In this document: positions 32,592 to 33,772 of the stretch, piece after piece | Numbering within the stretch: the first letter of the stretch is position 1 | Layout: each line of letters begins with the position of its first letter | NCBI RefSeq assembly: GCF_018598185.1 | Contig: NZ_JAHESC010000061.1 | Coordinates: 1 to 33,772, forward strand | Source: Dawidia soli | GTDB lineage: Bacteria > Bacteroidota > Bacteroidia > Cytophagales > Cyclobacteriaceae | DNA: 33,772 nucleotides | Direction of reading: 5' to 3' | The notes under the pieces: model-generated | Databases searched by the model: none | What the model was told of the DNA's origin: nothing | What the model saw: the letters and a program-made list of their open reading frames with translations, nothing else | Translations under genes and position numbers: made by a program

Positions 32592-32673
32592 TGTTTAAAG
32601 CGTTTTGTGCGTCAGGATCTTGTTCAGACTGTCTTCGCTTTCTTGACGGGGCCGGCATTCTGCGCGGTCATTT

Positions 32674-33528
32674 TTATCGCGCAGTCATGGCGATCGAAGG
32701 TGTAACCTCTTCGGTATAAAAAACGGCATTATAAGGTCCGGCGTTTTTATCCAGCGTCGAGAAGTACATTTTGAAGGGCACGGCTTCGGAGAAGCTTGTC
32801 GGCGCAGGTTCGATCTTGTGTATGCCAAAACCTTCGCTGGTAACGTTTTCCATGGCGCCAAATTTGAACTGGTGATTAATGGAGAGCACACCTGCCGGCG
32901 TTAGCAGGGTTGTATCTTGCTGAAGATAACAGGCCAGCGTTTTGCCGCCACTAAACGGTATCAGGCGGTTGTGAATATTGCCCGAGAGCAATACGGTTGT
33001 AGCCTCGGCATGCTGCATCATGACGTTGCGGACAACAGCATGCATATGCTTATCATAATCGATCGTGCCCGCATCGGGGTCGGAATCGAAGAAAAACAGG
33101 TGAACGTCTTTGTTGCCGATATACATATCGATCAGGTTAAACCAGGCACTCCCCGGCCGTCCATCGGGAAACCCAGTGCGAAAGAATGCCGATTGCTTCA
33201 GGCTTTTTGCAGACGGTGCAGCGGTGAAATCCTGCATCTGTACCGCGGGAATCTCAAGACCGAGATTAATGGTTTTTCCTGCTTTTAGGAGTTGATCGAC
33301 CGCGTAGGAGACAAAACGGGCCGGCTCTTGCGTGCCGTGCATTTCGCCCATCATGATAATGCGGTGTGGCCCGAATATCTCCAGCAGTCGTTTATTCAGC
33401 GTGGTATCCGAAATGTCTAATGCAAAGGCGTTGGCTTTGAGAGCGGCCTGGGTGGATTGAGCATGCGCGCAAAAAGCGAAGAGCGTCGTGATGCCGATGA
33501 CAGGAAGTACGCAGCGGGGGAATCTCAT
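32674..33528 (-). CDS. Secreted ChaN/EreA-like protein
   Basis: 284 aa. Sec signal peptide ending around AFCAHA|QS. The mature part begins with IIMMGEMHGTQEPARFVSYAVDQLL (E62, H64), the GE-x-H-G motif of the EreA/ChaN (Tiki superfamily) fold, and a later LLSGNIHNRLIPF contributes a second His. In the family this site binds metal or haem in ChaN or acts in ester or peptide hydrolysis in EreA/Tiki. Substrate cannot be assigned. Exported or periplasmic. A 12-bp stem terminator lies upstream, on the far side of its promoter. Confidence 0.82.
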   Translation of the reverse strand: MRFPRCVLPVIGITTLFAFCAHAQSTQAALKANAFALDISDTTLNKRLLEIFGPHRIIMMGEMHGTQEPARFVSYAVDQLLKAGKTINLGLEIPAVQMQDFTAAPSAKSLKQSAFFRTGFPDGRPGSAWFNLIDMYIGNKDVHLFFFDSDPDAGTIDYDKHMHAVVRNVMMQHAEATTVLLSGNIHNRLIPFSGGKTLACYLQQDTTLLTPAGVLSINHQFKFGAMENVTSEGFGIHKIEPAPTSFSEAVPFKMYFSTLDKNAGPYNAVFYTEEVTPSIAMTAR

Positions 33529-33669
33529 AAAACTGTTTTAATGTCCAATGTGAACATAAGGATTTCCGGCAGACATGTGCAAGGAAATATAGATGATCTG
33601 ACGGAGGCGTCGAAAATTATTGGTCGTTGAACCGATTTATACAACAATTAACTATCCGGCTATACATTG

Positions 33670-33702
33670 AAAAAGCCTGCTTGTTAAGAGCAGGCTTTTT
33701 TT
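33670..33702. terminator. Bidirectional terminator
   Basis: AAAAAGCCTGCT (33670-33681) pairs with AGCAGGCTTTTT (33689-33700) over 12 bp with A and T runs on the two sides. It may end a transcript entering from the right. Confidence 0.88.
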
Positions 33703-33712
33703 ATTCACGTTC

Positions 33713-33772
33713 GGGTAAATACCCCGCGGCTTGCCGCGTACGAAGAAAATAGTAAATTCCGGGCGTGAGCCC
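33713..33772. repeat. Three hairpins at the right edge (REP-like)
   Basis: GGGTA-AA-TACCC (33713-33724), CGCGGC-TT-GCCGCG (33725-33738) and GGGC-GTGA-GCCC (33761-33772) lie in 60 bases. The minus strand also reads as a 23-codon tail (ending PERE, stop at 33701-33703), placed right before the terminator, so a gene end is the alternative. Three perfect stems make a repeat more likely. Confidence 0.45.

Noticed and set aside
1-33772. tRNA, rRNA, CRISPR array or intact insertion sequence
   Set aside because: None of their hallmarks were seen on either strand, though small tRNA-like folds could not be tested by computation.

Overview
The window looks like chromosomal DNA of a Bacteroidota bacterium, most likely in or near the Cytophagales/Chitinophagales. 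This rests on base composition a little above 50% GC, weak or absent Shine-Dalgarno sequences, TAnnTTTG-type -7 promoter boxes, and family content typical of the phylum: a DUF2723 membrane glycosyltransferase, DUF4268, DUF4180, an RprXY-like two-component pair, an ECF42 sigma factor with a YciI partner, and lipoproteins with short lipoboxes. I see no tRNA, rRNA, CRISPR array, phage gene or intact transposase. Species assignment from sequence alone is not possible.

Layout. 1-1200 (minus) is the N-terminal 400 codons of a PQQ-dependent dehydrogenase that runs off the left edge. 1378-2709 is an APC permease. Four minus-strand genes follow (2739-5515): an NmrA-type NAD(P)-binding protein, two proteins that look PH-like, and a HEAT-like helical protein, with a REP-like hairpin cluster at 4400-4464. 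5670-8978 (plus) carries a lipoprotein serine hydrolase, a phosphoribosyltransferase and a quinone-oxidoreductase-like MDR protein. A minus-strand HD hydrolase (MESH1-like) is at 9290-9853.

9854-11161 is the least ordinary stretch. It holds a promoter-to-terminator unit with no long gene (candidate sRNA), a 137-aa protein of uncertain function, and a 414-bp leader in front of an EF-G paralogue. In that leader a promoter-like box is followed by two successive short-ORF-plus-terminator units, and the second terminator ends about 37 bases before the EF-G start codon. This looks like tandem attenuation of a translation-factor gene. A BON-domain gene follows, then a tight cluster of a GFOR-like oxidoreductase, an aldonolactone-oxidase-like flavoprotein, a stand-alone ASRT-type small-molecule-binding protein with no rhodopsin nearby, and a DUF2721 membrane protein. 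17342-19893 holds MmcQ/YjbR, AhpD-like, YciI-like and ECF42 genes; 19908-20354 is a DoxX protein on the other strand.

20531-23808 has an RDD membrane protein with a large unassigned soluble half, a small conserved-looking protein, and NhaA coupled to it by an ATGA overlap. 23856-25552 has a DUF4180 protein, a hairpin cluster, a frameshifted gene remnant, a PRC-barrel protein and a Rof-like protein. 25618-27551 (minus) is an OmpR-type regulator and its sensor kinase. Four helically phased TTAACACT-like repeats lie between that operon and the divergent DUF2723 gene and are a plausible operator. The right end holds a dienelactone-hydrolase-like lipoprotein, a DUF4268 protein, a ChaN/EreA-like secreted protein, a strong terminator, and another hairpin cluster at the edge.
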